DNA of 64,000 bases from Pseudovirgaria hyperparasitica (GCF_010093815.1 NW_022985561.1:624045-688044); one strand, 5' to 3'; shown: positions 23,875 through 35,520, counted from the stretch's first letter. The notes: a model not told the origin generated them from the letters alone. Program-made: numbers and translations.

Positions 23875-25733
23875 ATGAAGCTGCTGCAATGCCTCTCCGT
23901 GCTGGCTTCCTCTGCCTTGCTGGCTCGTTCCGTCTTGGCCTCGCCGGCAGCTTCACCTCGACTGCCAGATACAAAAAATACACAAGCTACCGCATCGAAG
24001 CGTGAGGAGAATCAGGAAAATGAAAAAAAGGAGGACAAGCCGTCTGATCCGAGATACTTTCGTATGCATCCCTGCTCTGCTGCCCCGTTCCGTTCTTACA
24101 GAACTAGTGCTAATTCCTGATCCCTAGATGAGCCGGGGTATGCCAGCACTGTTTCCCCCCCTCAGTATCTCTGCGCCACCTACAGCAGCAGCAGCCAGCC
24201 CAGCTAGCTAACGTTTGTCTTCTTTTAGTGGTAACATGTATCTGAACCATTACGACGTGCGTTACTTCAAGACGCAGCAGGAATACGATGATCGCGTTCA
24301 ATCCCTACAGCATATGATGCGCTCATACCTCATCTTCTTCCACGAAAAGAATCTAGAGACCTGGATAGCCCATGGCTCGCTCCTCGGCTGGTGGTGGAAT
24401 GGCAAGGTCTGCCTCACATGAAGCATTCTCACAGCCCCGTACTGACCTCATCTCCCAGATGCTGCCGTGGGACTGGGACATCGACACCCAGGTGCCCGAC
24501 CAAACCCTCTACTACCTCGGCGAGAACTACAACCAAACCACATACCAGTACCGAGCCGCCGGCGAGGCCAAGATCCGCAACTACCTCATCGACGTCAACC
24601 CACACTTCCGCGAGCGCGAACACGGCGACGGCGCAAACTTCATCGACGCCCGCTGGATCGACATGGACAACGGCCTCTACATCGACATCACCGGGCTGTC
24701 CGAGCTGGACCCCGCGACCAAGCCCGGCGTCTGGTCCTGCAAGAACTTTCACGATTATCGCACCGCGGACATTTATCCGCTGCGTGACACCTTTTTCGAG
24801 GGTGTGCCGGCTCGGATTCCGTATGCGTATGACAAGGTGCTCTTGGATGAGTATCACGAGAAGGCGCTTGTGGTGACGGACTTTGAGGGGTGAGGATTAT
24901 ATGCCTGTAGACAGTGTATTGCGTCGAGCTGACTGTCTTCTTCTAGTCATCGCTGGGATGCCACGCGACGGGAATGGCTCAGAGTCCAGGACCAAGCCGT
25001 CACACCACGCCACGACGGTCCCCATCTCGGGTCCAAGGCCTTGCGCCGACGCGCAGCGCCCGAGCAGCAGCAGCAGCAGCAGCAGCAGCACTCGCCCGCA
25101 GAGAAAGCAACCTGAACACACCGTCTACTAGCAGTCTTCCACTAACACTCGCGCTACAGTTCCCCGCCCGCCAACCTACTCCCAGCCCTACCCGGCGGAC
25201 GGCCCAAGACAGACGTACAGACAGAGTGGTGGATCACAGTCGCGCAGGAGTGCTTCATCATCATCAACGTCTTCTTCATCGGCATCTACTACGGCAGCCG
25301 GCTCCCCTTTGCCATCCACATGTTTCCCTGCATCTCCAGGAAGATGCGCAATCGCTGGCAGCGATGGCTGAAGAAGACGGTTGGTGCGGCGGGGAATTGG
25401 GCTACGGATCTGCTGATTGGGCGTGAGGCTGGGCCGGAGGCGGAGGAGACACGGGAGCGTGTGTCGGATCATGGTGATGTGGAGACGGGAGCTGCGCGTC
25501 GCGATGGACTTGAGGAGATTCCCTGTGCTCCAATGCGGCCGGCTTCGCGAAGCTCGGCAGATGCGGTCCTGTCGAATCCTGATGCTGTCGACGACAAAGG
25601 CCTGCCAAAGGTGGATGGTCCGTCAGACTGCTACTATGAATACGGCTTCCGCGACTTGAGCGACGGCAACGGGGGCGTGATTCGGCATGAGCCAAAGCAG
25701 CGTCGCGAGACGCTTTGGAGATATGGCAAGTAG
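23875..25733 (+). CDS. LicD-family (MNN4-type) protein
   Basis: Six-exon model: 23875-24061, 24128-24137, 24229-24406, 24459-24889, 24947-25030, 25160-25733, 487 aa. The signal peptide is MKLLQCLSVLASSALLARSV.. with an Ala-rich cleavage region. The 10-nt second exon creates YFHEPGGN, then LNHYDVRYF, as expected in fungal LicD proteins. The catalytic-type core is ETWIAHGSLLGWWWNGK-MLPWDWDIDTQV, with the DWDID acidic motif split from WNGK by intron 3. In yeast, MNN4 promotes mannosylphosphate transfer to N-glycans in the secretory pathway; that role here is inference. The last junction is least sure: donor GTCCAA, intron holding a CAG repeat. It appends a frame with a hydrophobic segment (ECFIIINVFFIGIYYG) and an acidic tail. 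Otherwise the protein would stop at 25115. Confidence 0.8.
25064..25090 (+). repeat. (CAG)n trinucleotide repeat
   Basis: About eight CAG units lie in the putative last intron of the LicD gene, or encode a Gln run if that intron is not spliced. Confidence 0.85.
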
Positions 25734-25928
25734 ACAGTAGCCAGGCGGCGCAAGCCTGGGCTGTCGATCTGTCATTCTCTGTTCTGGCCTGTCGTGTGTC
25801 TTTCTTGTCTTGTGTGTCACTTTTTTGTTTTTGGTGGTATCAGTCTTGTGTTTTTTGGGGGGTTTTTGGTTTTGGGTTTGGGTATGGAAAAGGGTCTTGG
25901 ATTAAGCGGGTGTTTTTGGATAGATGGG

Positions 25929-26026
25929 AGTAGGAAGGAGGAAGGAGGAAGATGGAAGGAAGAAGGAAGAAGGAAGAAGAAGGGGAAGAAAAAGAAGAAG
26001 AAAAGGAGGACGAAGAGGAAGAAGGT
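25929..26026 (+). repeat. GGAAGGA/GAAGAA purine tract
   Basis: About 100 bp consisting almost only of A and G on the plus strand, a polypurine tract that could form triplex DNA. Confidence 0.85.
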
Positions 26027-26201
26027 GAATAATATGCTTTTTTGCTTCGCTTTTGACCTTTGAGGGGTCTTGTGCTGTGCTGTGTTGTCTTGGTGGTTGT
26101 GCGTGCTTTGTTTACTGGGGTTGGGGATTGGGGGTGCAGGGTTGGAGTGCTTTGGATTATTGATCAATGTGTCTTGAGAGCGGGCGGGTCGGACTGTTTT
26201 G

Positions 26202-26448
26202 GTGGCGTTGGATTGATGTGGTGGTGTTGGATTGATGTGGTGGTGTTGGATTGATGTGGTGGTGTTGGATTGATGTGGTGGTGTTGGATTGATGTGGTGG
26301 TNNNNNNNNNNNNNNNNNNNNNNNNNNNNNNNNNNNNNNNNNNNNNTGGTGTTGGATTGATGTGGTGGTGTTGGATTGATGTGGTGGTGTTGGATTGATG
26401 TGGTGGTGTTGGATTGATGTGGTGGTGTTGGATTGATGTGGCGGTCTT
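26202..26448 (+). repeat. 19-bp minisatellite (GGATTGATGTGGTGGTGTT unit)
   Basis: Near-identical 19-bp units run head to tail on both sides of an assembly gap, five to six copies on each side. Because 19 is not a multiple of three, the array cycles through all frames. The true copy number is unknown because of the gap. Confidence 0.95.
26302..26346. other. Assembly gap (45 N)
   Basis: A run of 45 undetermined bases inside the 19-bp minisatellite, most likely a collapsed or unresolved repeat. Its real length is unknown. Confidence 0.99.
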
Positions 26449-26620
26449 GGGGTTTAATAGGTTTAATAGTGGTTGCTCAAGGAGTACTTGGTGATGTTTG
26501 ATGCCTTGCCTGCCACCCTGAAGTGTATTCATATGTGGAAAAGTTCGTTTCACGTTGCCACGAGAAGTTTACGCTAACCTGTCCTCTCTCCTTTACTTAG
26601 CTCCGACTCGACTCCGGACT

Positions 26621-26768
26621 CGTCTCACGGACAGATGGATGGACAGGGGATGGACAGATTGATGGACAGATGGATGGACAGATGGATGGACAGGGGATGG
26701 ACAGATTGATGGACAGATGGATGGACAGATGGATGATGGATGGATGGACAGATGGATGATGGATGAGG
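26621..26768 (+). repeat. GATGGACA-type tandem repeats
   Basis: Irregular array of GATGGACA and GATGGATG units. Confidence 0.9.
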
Positions 26769-26818
26769 TAGATCTTACTTACCTATGTCTACCCATCTGC
26801 CCTGATGACTAGACGGGA

Positions 26819-26896
26819 CGGACGGAACAGACAGAACAGACAGAACAGACAGAACAGACAGAACAGACAGAATAGACAGAACAGACAGAACAGACA
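26819..26896 (+). repeat. 9-bp repeat (AACAGACAG)n
   Basis: Eight or more nearly perfect copies, one with an A-to-T change. In one frame it reads Asn-Arg-Gln repeats, but no gene is implied. Confidence 0.92.
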
Positions 26897-27114
26897 ATGC
26901 CCATCCTCTTTTATACTATACTATACTATACAAATACAATCCCATACAATCCATACCGATACCCATAAACCCTCAAACAGTCCTATGTAACCTATCCAAT
27001 ACCAATATCAACAAGTTATCAAAAAGAGCGGGTTTTTTTCTTGTCTTGAAACGACAGTACGAGACGGACGGACGGACGAGTGAAAAGGGAAAGGGGGAAG
27101 GAGGAAGGAGAGGA

Positions 27115-27212
27115 ATAGAAAGGGACAGATGGAAGAAAGGGACAGAAAGAAGTAAGGGACAGAAAGAAGAAAGGGACAGAAAGAAGAAAGGGACAGAAAG
27201 AAAGGAGAGTAG
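27115..27212 (+). repeat. GGGACAGAAAGAAGAAA-type repeat
   Basis: Purine-rich units of about 17-18 bp, at least four copies, close to the TIM50 3' end. Confidence 0.85.
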
Positions 27213-27578
27213 AGGGCAAGGGGGAGAGAGTACAAAGTGCTGCCCGACTTGTGTGTCTGATATCTATCGTTTTCGAATTTTGAGGATAAGCACAGGATTG
27301 GGGATTACGGATAATCCTCATCACTCACGACGAGCGCAGTGAATCGTGGGAAGTACTGATGCCTACAGAAGGGGGGCTATAGAGCCAAGGGGCTGGCATG
27401 GGGGAGGTAGGTGATAGTAGTAGTACATATATATTTACAAGCTAACAACCAATCTACACAAAGAGTGGATGGATGGATGAAAGGATGGATGGATGAAGCC
27501 CCAGTAGTCGACCACAATCAGTTCACCTCCCGATCGATCCCTACCAACTCAACTCAACTACCTAGCAGAAGAAACAGG

Positions 27579-29467
27579 TCACTTCTTCTCCACCGCAGCC
27601 CCAGCCTGCTGCTGCTTCGCCTGCTCCTCCTTCGGCGCCAAGCCAAGCAGACTCTTAACGCTAAAGCTCTGCTTCATCCCCTTGACAAAATCCTCCTGCA
27701 TCGCCTTCTCCATCTCCTCAAGCTCCTTGGTCCACTTCTCGCTATTCTCCCGAATCTCCTTCTCCATCAGCTCGTACTGGCGCTGGCCGCGCTCGCGCGC
27801 CTGGTCGCTCAGCATCTTGCCCTGGCGCGCGCCCTCGGCGAGCGACTGGCCGTCTTCGTACTGCAGGCCGCCGGCACCACCCTGTTGCGGCTTCATGCCG
27901 AGCGCGCCCGCGACCCAGGACGAGGCGGAGCGTTTCGGTTTCTTGGCGTTTTCGGCGGCGAGTTGCTTGTTGAAAGCCTCGCGCTGGATGGCTTCGCGGC
28001 GGGCGAATTCGGTGGGGATGTCGGTGCCTTCAAAGGACTTGATTGCGGCGCGGACGTCGGGGATGCCCATTGCGGCGAGGTATTCGAGGAAGGGGATTAG
28101 GTTGACGAGGCCTTTGTCTTGCGCTTTGCCTTCCCAGGGCGGGAGGATAATGGCGTTGTTTGGCTGCAGTTTTGCGTGGTCCTTTTTGGTGTCGATCAGG
28201 ATTACTTTCGAGGGGTCGCGGTTTAGGTATGAGAGGTCCTGGTGGTTATTTGATTAGCATTTCACTCATTCAGCGGATCCTTAATACTGGTTCCCCTGGT
28301 CGGACAGACCTTGATGTATTCGCCATTCTCGTAGCGTGTGCCCTCGCGGTACAGCGGCCAGGCGATTGCGAGACGCAGTGGGTCAAGCTTCGCCACAATG
28401 GGCTCTGCGGAGGTGCGCGGTAGGCTGGTGAAGACGACAATCTCGTAGTACTGGCAGAGGTATCGCAAAAAGTAGTCCAGACCGGGCCGTTTCGCCGTGC
28501 GCCAGCCGTGCTCGCGGCTCCACTCGCTGTGGATCAGTAAGTCCTCCAGACTCAAGACCAGCGTGTACGGTGGAGCGGGATCTAGGTCGGGGAGAAGCTT
28601 GGGGAACGTCGGTTCGGTGTAGTAGCTCATCTGGTTTGACCAGCGGGCGTTGATGCGCTTCCAGAACAGGCTAAAGTCCCAGCCTGAAGGAGCCTCTGGG
28701 TGTAGCTTGGCCTCCTCTTCTGTGTCCCAGTCTCGCCCATAGTACACGGCGCCTCCTATACCTAGTAAGGCCGCTGCCACTGCAGAGTAGTTTGCCGTCC
28801 TGTTTCTTCTCCGGTCGGTAGAGGTCTCGTATGCAGATTTCGGAAGCTCAGCACCACCGCGGCCGCCGCTTCCAGGTGGTGGTGCAGGGTTTTCAGGGTC
28901 TTCAGTAACATTAGGTCCACTGTGTTCAACATCGAGCTCAGCACGAGCATTTGCTTGCGCTCCAAATTCCTTTGCGAACGTTGATGGGATGCCGTGTCGA
29001 AGGTCTGGAAGTGGCCCAGTATTACTTGCATGCTCTTGGACGGGCTCTTTGACAGATTCAGCGTCAGGCTCATTGGCCTTTGCCGACTTGGGTCCCCCAA
29101 ATTCCGCTTGCTTTTCCGAGAGCTCTGCCGCTGGTGTGGGTTTGCTCTTGCGCGAGTACTGTGGAGGACTCGGCGGGTTCAGGTTTCGCTTCATCATCGG
29201 TCGGGCATAGCGTATCGATGCATTGTTTCCTGTTTCCTCGTGTAATCGCAAGGCTGGAAGAGAGCTCATGCCCTGTCGGAGCTGAATGACATTGCGACCG
29301 CTCTCAATTTCGTACGCTTGCCGATACTCTTTCATAAGCTGTGCTCTACGCGCATTCTTTGATCTGGACAGCCCTGATGCCGCAGACTGGCTATAGTATC
29401 GAAGGGGTGTCGTGGGAGAGGACTGCGGCCCCGACCGAATTGCGTGAGCGGCCGACCTGGAAAGCAT
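27579..29467 (-). CDS. TIM50: Mitochondrial import inner membrane translocase subunit Tim50
   Basis: Two exons, 28310-29467 and 27579-28238, joined over a 71-bp intron in phase 0 ([16 protein letters not shown]), give 605 aa. Tim50 is the presequence receptor of the TIM23 complex, anchored in the inner membrane and facing the intermembrane space. The N-terminus is Arg/Ser-rich without acids (presequence). It is followed by a long disordered part and one membrane helix ([18 protein letters not shown]). The FCP1-like domain follows, with [15 protein letters not shown], then [19 protein letters not shown]. As in other Tim50 proteins the phosphatase DxDxT motif is degenerate. The C-terminal 110 residues are charged and helical. 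The protein is longer than the yeast form (476 aa), mainly in the linker before the membrane helix. Confidence 0.95.
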
Positions 29468-29877
29468 TACAGGCGATTATATCATGGAAGAGCCCAGCAA
29501 GTAAGAGTCCAGCGAGCTATCGAGCCAGCATAAGGTGAAGAAGAACGAATGGCTGTGGGATGAGGTGGTGTTGGAGATGGAAGCTCTGGGCAAAAAAACC
29601 CACGGTATCGCGTCAGGATTCTGCCGATCAAGAAGGACGCTAAGGACAGCCATTACCGTCGCATCTAACGGACACCTGTTTCCAAGGGAATGCCAGACAC
29701 GCGACACTTCCTGTCCCCCTCGGCGCAATGCCTTTCTGATCCTTTACATGTCCGTCTCGATTGACAGATACGAATCACCCAGTCGCCCATGCCGTCGCCT
29801 GTGATCCGGGGTCGGGAATGCTATTCTTTTGGTGGCCATCTTCGGCCGACCTAGATCGGACTGCAAAGTCCTTTTCG
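29468..29877. promoter_or_regulatory. Divergent promoter region of TIM50 and HTM1
   Basis: 410 bp separate the two start codons. Both genes must be driven from this interval. No TATA box is evident. Confidence 0.5.
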
Positions 29878-32800
29878 ATGACATGGACTTTACTCTACTG
29901 GTCACTACTACACATATGTTGCTCTTTGTGCATGAGCGATGATGTGGTTTCTGATCTACGGTCAGCAAGTTCGCGACCTGCTTGAGCATGCTTACTGACT
30001 GGGAGCAGACAGGAGACACGAGCCATCTTCTACCATGGCTACGACAATTACATGAGATATGCCTTTCCCGAAGACGAACTGCGCCCGCTGAGCTGCAGTC
30101 CGCTTGTCCGCGATCGCGCGAATCCAGCGCACATAGAAGTCAACGACGTTCTCGGAAACTACTCCCTCACCCTTATCGACAGTCTATCCACCCTCGCCAT
30201 TCTCGCGTCATCCCCACCCCCGGGACAGAAGCACAACAAGGCATTGCAAGACTTCCAAGATGGCGTCGTGCTCATTGTTGAAAACTACGGCGATGGGACG
30301 AACACATCCTCTGGAGTGGGGAAGCGATCGCGTGGTTTCGAGCTTGATAGCAAAGTCCAAATCTTTGAGACTGTCATCCGTGGGCTGGGTGGACTTTTGA
30401 GCGCACATCAATTCGCGGTCGGAGACTTGCCAATCCGAGGGTATGATGCCGGTGTTCAAGACCACGAGGGCACGAGGGGTATACGTTGGAACAAAGGCTT
30501 CGTTTATGACGGCCAGCTGCTCCGTCTTGCGCACGATCTAGGACGTCGACTTCTACCTGCCTTCTCTACGCCCACGGGGATCCCATACCCCAGAGTGAAT
30601 CTCAAGCACGGAGTACCATTCTACCTGAACTCTCCCCTCAACAACGCCGCAGAGTTTGGTCAGTGCGAAAAGGGGGCCCCTGAATCTCCAGAAATCACCG
30701 AAACATGTAGCGCTGGCGCAGGCAGCCTGGTTCTAGAGCTCACGACTCTGAGTAGGCTGACAGGAGATTGGAGGTTCGAGATTGCTGGAAAGCGAGCTTT
30801 CTGGGCCGTCTGGGAGCGCAGAAGTAGCTCTGGCTTGATCGGTTCTGGAATCGATGCCGAAACAGGCCGTTGGATGTCTCCTTATACGGGAGTAGGAGCT
30901 GGCATAGATTCCTTCTTTGAGTATGCCTTCAAGTCATACATTTTCCTTTCCGGTGTGGACTTTGAGCCGAATGGGACTGTTGACTCGTCCGCCGCATTCC
31001 TCCATACCTGGCAAGATGCCCATCAAAGTATCAAGCGACACGTCTATCGAGGGGCTGCCTTTCAACACCCCCACTATGCGCAAGTGGACTTGTACACCGG
31101 CGCACTACGCGCATACTGGATTGACAGCCTCAGCGCTTATTACCCCGGGCTTCTGGCCCTGGCCGGAGAATTGGACGAGGCTATTGAAACACACCTCTTG
31201 TATACAGCCTTGTGGACAAGATTTTCAGCGATTCCCGAACGATGGTCTACTTCTTCTGGCAACATCGAGGCAGGCTTGAGATGGTGGGGAGGTCGTCCTG
31301 AATTCATCGAGTCGACATGGTACCTGTATCGCGCCACTCAGGACCCATTTTACCTCCACGTTGCTGAGATGACACTCCGCGATATTAAGCGAAGATGCTG
31401 GACGAGGTGTGGCTGGGCAGGTCTACAGGATGTTCGGACGGGAGAATTGAGCGACAGGATGGAGAGCTTCTTTCTCGGTGAGACAGCCAAGTACTTGTTC
31501 CTGCTGTTTGACAAGACCCATCCTCTGAATACGTGGGATGCGCCGTTTGTGTTCACTACGGAAGGCCATCCACTCATTATACCCAAAGAGCAGAGGAGGA
31601 TGTCAAAGTTTCGAGCAAAAGCTGCAATGACAGAAGACGTTGAAATGGCTCTCGCAGAAGAGACGTGCCCTCTGCCACCTCCGGTGCAGCCTTTCAGTCT
31701 TTCAGCAGCGGCAGCTCGGCCGGATCTCTTCCATGCTGCGAGCCTTGCAAGGCTTCATCTAATGCCTAGCATCGAGACAGTCGACTCGCCTCTTGTCGAG
31801 TTCTCATCGGATCATCCCAGCATATCCGTGTCTGACCTTCATTCCCCTTCAAATTACTCTTACTATCCGTGGACTTTACCCATGGAACTGGTCCCTTGGA
31901 ACGCCACAAGCTCCCGGATGGCCACCCGCTCAACATTTGATCTGGCATTTCCAAACATGCTCAACACCGCGTTGACTGTACAGCCACTGCAAAAGGTTGT
32001 GAATGGCTATCTGGTCCGATCTCTGAGCGGAGTGCGTCTTGGTATGGTTCGCGAGGGAGGCGTGCACGGCACTTCATTCGACATGCCAGAGGCATTTCGC
32101 ATCTACACGGTCTCCAACTTTCTGCTTGGCCGAGATGAGCAGGTATTCGTGGAGAGGGACGCAGTGAGCAGCTTTGACCCCGCTGATGCGCACTTTACGA
32201 AACTTCGAGATTCCGTGAATCTTGACGTAATAATAGATATAAAAACACCACAGCAACGCGACCCAGAGCCTTCCGCCGAGGCCGAAGTCGACGGCCCAAA
32301 CGATAACCTGACCGACTCGATCTTGTTCGACGAATCAGGCCTCCTATCAGAGCTCGACATCGACCTTGAGAATGCGGACGTCGATGGCCCGTCCCTACTC
32401 AGCAGTCTGCTCACCAACATCCAAAACCTCCTCGCATCGTCCACTTCCCGGCCTCAGTCAACCACCAAAGCTCGCGCGCCAGACACCACGCGTTCAGCTC
32501 TCATCGCAGCCATGCCAACAGGACCCGGGGCCGCCCCGCTCCCGGACGTCCCGGACATTGACTACGTGTACCGAAAAGACCGCCTCCCTCCCTGGCGCAC
32601 GATATACCTCGCCGACAACCTATGCACGACGAAACTCTCCCGCTCCGTCCCGCGCACCCACCAAGTCCTCGTCATCCGCCGCGGCGGCTGTAGCTTCAGC
32701 CAGAAGCTGCAGAACATACCCGCGTATGCGCCGTCCCCCTCCTCGCTCCAGCTGGTCATTGTGGTGTCGTTTCCAGAGCACGAGGAGAGACGCCAGGGCG

Positions 32801-33012
32801 CGGACGATGACGACTCGCTCATTCAGCCGCTGCTTGACGTGCAGCAGCTCACGCCTTCGGGCATTGTGCGGCCGCATCCGATTCCGATGATTATGGTTGG
32901 CGGTGGCGAGGAGACGATGACGCGCTTTGGTAGGGCGCAGGGCGTGGGTGTGCGGCGGAGGTTTCATTATGCTAGCCAGGGACTGCGGATTGCGAATCTG
33001 GTTGTACTATAG
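29878..33012 (+). CDS. HTM1: ER degradation-enhancing alpha-mannosidase-like protein (Htm1/Mnl1, GH47)
   Basis: Exons 29878-29960 and 30009-33012 joined over a 48-bp intron (GTCAGC..GCAG) give 1028 aa. The first exon supplies the signal peptide (MTWTLLYWSLLHICCSLC), missing if the long frame alone is taken. The GH47 domain covers about residues 30-500: YHGYDNYMRYAFPEDELRPL, then DSLSTLAIL, GFELDSKVQIFETVIRGLGG, then DSFFEYAFKSYI and PEFIESTWYLYRATQDPFYL, whose Glu residues are the acid/base candidates. EDEM-type enzymes trim Man9/Man8 glycans of misfolded proteins to mark them for ERAD. A C-terminal protease-associated (PA) domain at about 850-1028 (CTTKLSRSVPRTHQVLVIRRGGCSF) is typical of filamentous-fungal and EDEM3-type members. 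No HDEL signal is seen. Confidence 0.94.
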
Positions 33013-33916
33013 GGCGGTTCGTGATGTGGATGGAGTATTGTATGGGGATGTTATATGATTATAGAGCAATGAGTTATGTTGAGTAAGATTTTGAAACACA
33101 ACGCTTGCAGATCGAGTGTAGGCTCTCAAGATACACAAAGGGAACATGCAAGGGAAGAGGTGTGTGACGTAGACCTCCCTACGGTGCGATCACAGATGAT
33201 AGAAGACCATTGTGCTTGCTATCTGTCAATTCAGGGGGTGTATTGAGGAGCGTAAACAGCCTACTCTTGGCAAATCGAGAACAACATACAGAGCCCGTTT
33301 TATCCATTCATGTACATGTCAAGTACCGACCGACAAGAAAAGTTCTCAATAGGACCTGACGCTCGACTATCTGTAAATGAATAAGATTATCCAACGTCAA
33401 AAATCAATTTACAATACTTCAGTGGGGGATCATGCGCATCCGCACTTCCAATTCGCACAAACACACAAATGCTAAACATCCACTCCATACCTGTACCACA
33501 CACTCTCCATCCACCCTTCCAGACAGACAATCTTCCTCCAAAGCCGCAAATCCAATCTCCATTCCCACAACACACGACGTCGCAACATCAAGCTAAAATA
33601 CCGCACACCCAGCGCACACTATCCCCCATCCAGCCTAGTCTCGCACCCCACCCTACCCCACGCCCTAGGTAGAAAGCTTCTGTTGTTCAGGTTCTCCATA
33701 AGTGCACAAGCGACACGTCGGAAAAAGCGCCGATATCAAAACCGCATGTGTCCATTAAGACTGCAAGACATCACATCATACCACACATCACACCGAACTA
33801 CGAACATCTAAACGGGCACGCTTAGCACGCGTCAGGACAGAATAGGATAGATCGTTAACTGTTCACGCAGCTATTCAAAGAGCAAGGCAAATCACTGACT
33901 GGGACGTAAAACCATA
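33013..33916. other. Intergenic region, 0.9 kb
   Basis: Spacer between HTM1 and TRM9. Short frames only; nothing recognised. Confidence 0.45.
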
Positions 33917-35308
33917 ATGGCGGCATCTACTACAGACGACACGAACGAAGACCCCCCAAACGACAACGACGCAGCCGCGACGTACGAGGCAGAACACGTG
34001 CACGCCGTGTACGAGGAGATAGCGGATCATTTCTCGTCGACGAGGTATAAGGTGTGCGTTTTGCCCCCTTGTTGGTTTTGATCCGTTCTGTTCTGTTCTG
34101 TTCTGTCTGTTCTTGTTCTTGTTCTGTTCTGTTCTGTTCTGTCCTATCATTCATTCATTCATCCATCCATCCATCTATATCAATCCCACAACATCTCCCA
34201 ATCCATCCCAAACACACCACACCACCACACACCACCACAAACCCACCTCCAAACCCACCACTAACCCACCCCCCAGCCATGGCCCATAATATCCACCTTC
34301 CTCCGCGCCCTCCCCGCCGGCTCAATCGGCCTAGACATCGGCTGCGGCAACGGTAAATACCTGCACCCCTCGCTCTTTGCACGTCCGTCTCCCTCCCCCC
34401 GGTCCTCTAATCCACCCTCTCAACCCCCTAATCCACCCTCTCAAACCCCCCCTGAACCATCCCCAGCCCAACCCCTCCACCTCCAAAACCCAGGAATATA
34501 CATCCTCGCCTCCGACCCCTCGCCCAACCTCGCACGCATTGCCGCCTCGCCTTCCACACACCCGCATTCCACCCTCATTGCGTCCGCTCTCGCCCTGCCG
34601 CATCCGCCTGGTAGATTTGACTTTGCGATTTGTATTGCGGTGTTGCATCATTTGAGTACGCGGGAGAGGAGGGTTGGGGGGGTGAGGGGGGTGTTGGGGG
34701 TTTTGAGGGGTGGAAATCGTGGGGATGAAAGGGGTGGGGATGGGGAAGGGGAAGGGGATGGAGAGAAAGGGGATGGGAAAGGGGATGGGAAAGGGGATAA
34801 AAGGGGCAAAGCACTAATCTACGTCTGGGCCCTCGAGCAGCGGACCAGCAGGCGTGGCTGGGACACCGGGGACGCGCAGGACGTCATGGTGCCGTGGGTC
34901 GTCAAGGCCCCGAAGTCTCACAAAACGTCCAAACCATCCAAACAACCAGAACCGTCAAACCGCAAGAAGAACGGGACCGGGGTTCGAGATACGAAGGTCT
35001 TACAGGAAGAAGGTAAAGGAGAAGAAGAACAACCCCAAGAAAAAGGAGAAGAAAAAGGAGAAGAAAAAGGAGAAGAAAAAGGAGAAGAAAAAGGAGAAGA
35101 AAAAGGAGTCGAAACGGAACCCCAAGAACCCAAAGAAGAACGATCCCAAGAAGACAGAGTCTACAACCGCTACTACCACCTCTACGCGCGCGGCGAGCTC
35201 GAGGAAGACGTACGCAGCGCTGGCGGCGAGGTGCTGGACAGCGGCTACGAGCGGGATAACTGGTGGGCGGTAGTGGCGCCGCGGCTCCGGGGCGGAGGGA
35301 GGAGCTGA
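33917..35308 (+). CDS. TRM9: tRNA wobble-uridine carboxymethyl methyltransferase Trm9
   Basis: Three exons (33917-34051, 34277-34382, 34467-35308) give 360 aa. With Trm112 as partner, the family methylates cm5U34 to mcm5U34 in tRNA-Arg and tRNA-Glu using S-adenosylmethionine. Motifs: EAEHVHAVYEEIADHFSSTRYK, then PWPIISTF, SAM-binding LDIGCGNGKY, IYILASDPS, CIAVLHHLST and LIYVWALEQ. The conserved C-terminus has RYYHLYARGELEEDV, ending GYERDNWWAVV. Two low-complexity insertions swell the middle: a GDGK/GEGD run after HHLST, and an EEKG run from a 12-bp DNA repeat at about 35035-35106. Intron 1 (225 bp) carries a TGTTC repeat at 34083-34145. Yeast Trm9 is 279 aa, so most of the extra length is repeat-derived. 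Confidence 0.92.
34083..34145 (+). repeat. TTCTG/TGTTC repeat in TRM9 intron 1
   Basis: Imperfect pentamer array with about ten units inside the first intron. Confidence 0.85.
35035..35106 (+). repeat. 12-bp coding repeat AAAAAGGAGAAG in TRM9
   Basis: Five to six in-frame copies encode a Glu-Glu-Lys-Gly tetrapeptide run, so copy changes keep the frame. Confidence 0.9.
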
Positions 35309-35335
35309 TGTGTGGGACATGGGGCGGAGGAGGAG

Positions 35336-35452
35336 GGAGCTGGATGTGTGGGAGCTGGATTTGTGAGAGCTGGATTTGTGAGAGCTGGATTTGTGAGAGC
35401 TGGATTTGTGAGAGCTGGATTTGTGAGAGCTGGATGTGTGGGAGAGGAGTGG
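35336..35452 (+). repeat. 15-bp minisatellite GAGAGCTGGATTTGT
   Basis: About seven head-to-tail units; edge copies differ (GGGAGCTGGATGTGT). It starts 28 bp after the TRM9 stop codon. Confidence 0.93.
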
Positions 35453-35517
35453 AGAAGACCAAAAGGGGAGAAGAATTGGAGAGGAACGAGGTGACAAAAC
35501 GAGAGTACATATGTGCC

Positions 35518-35520
<3 letters not shown>

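Larger units (their letters stand above)
25734..27578. other. Minisatellite-rich spacer between convergent genes
   Basis: About 1.8 kb between the 3' ends of the LicD gene and TIM50. Purine-rich and tandem-repeat DNA dominates and no protein gene is supported. The individual arrays are listed separately. Confidence 0.8.

Noticed and set aside
26164-26553. 129-codon His/Thr/Pro-rich minus-strand frame across the gap
   Set aside because: It is the translation of the 19-bp minisatellite plus the N run.
34902-35510. 202-codon minus-strand frame rich in Leu/Phe
   Set aside because: Antisense product of the EEKG repeat of TRM9 and the adjacent 15-bp minisatellite.
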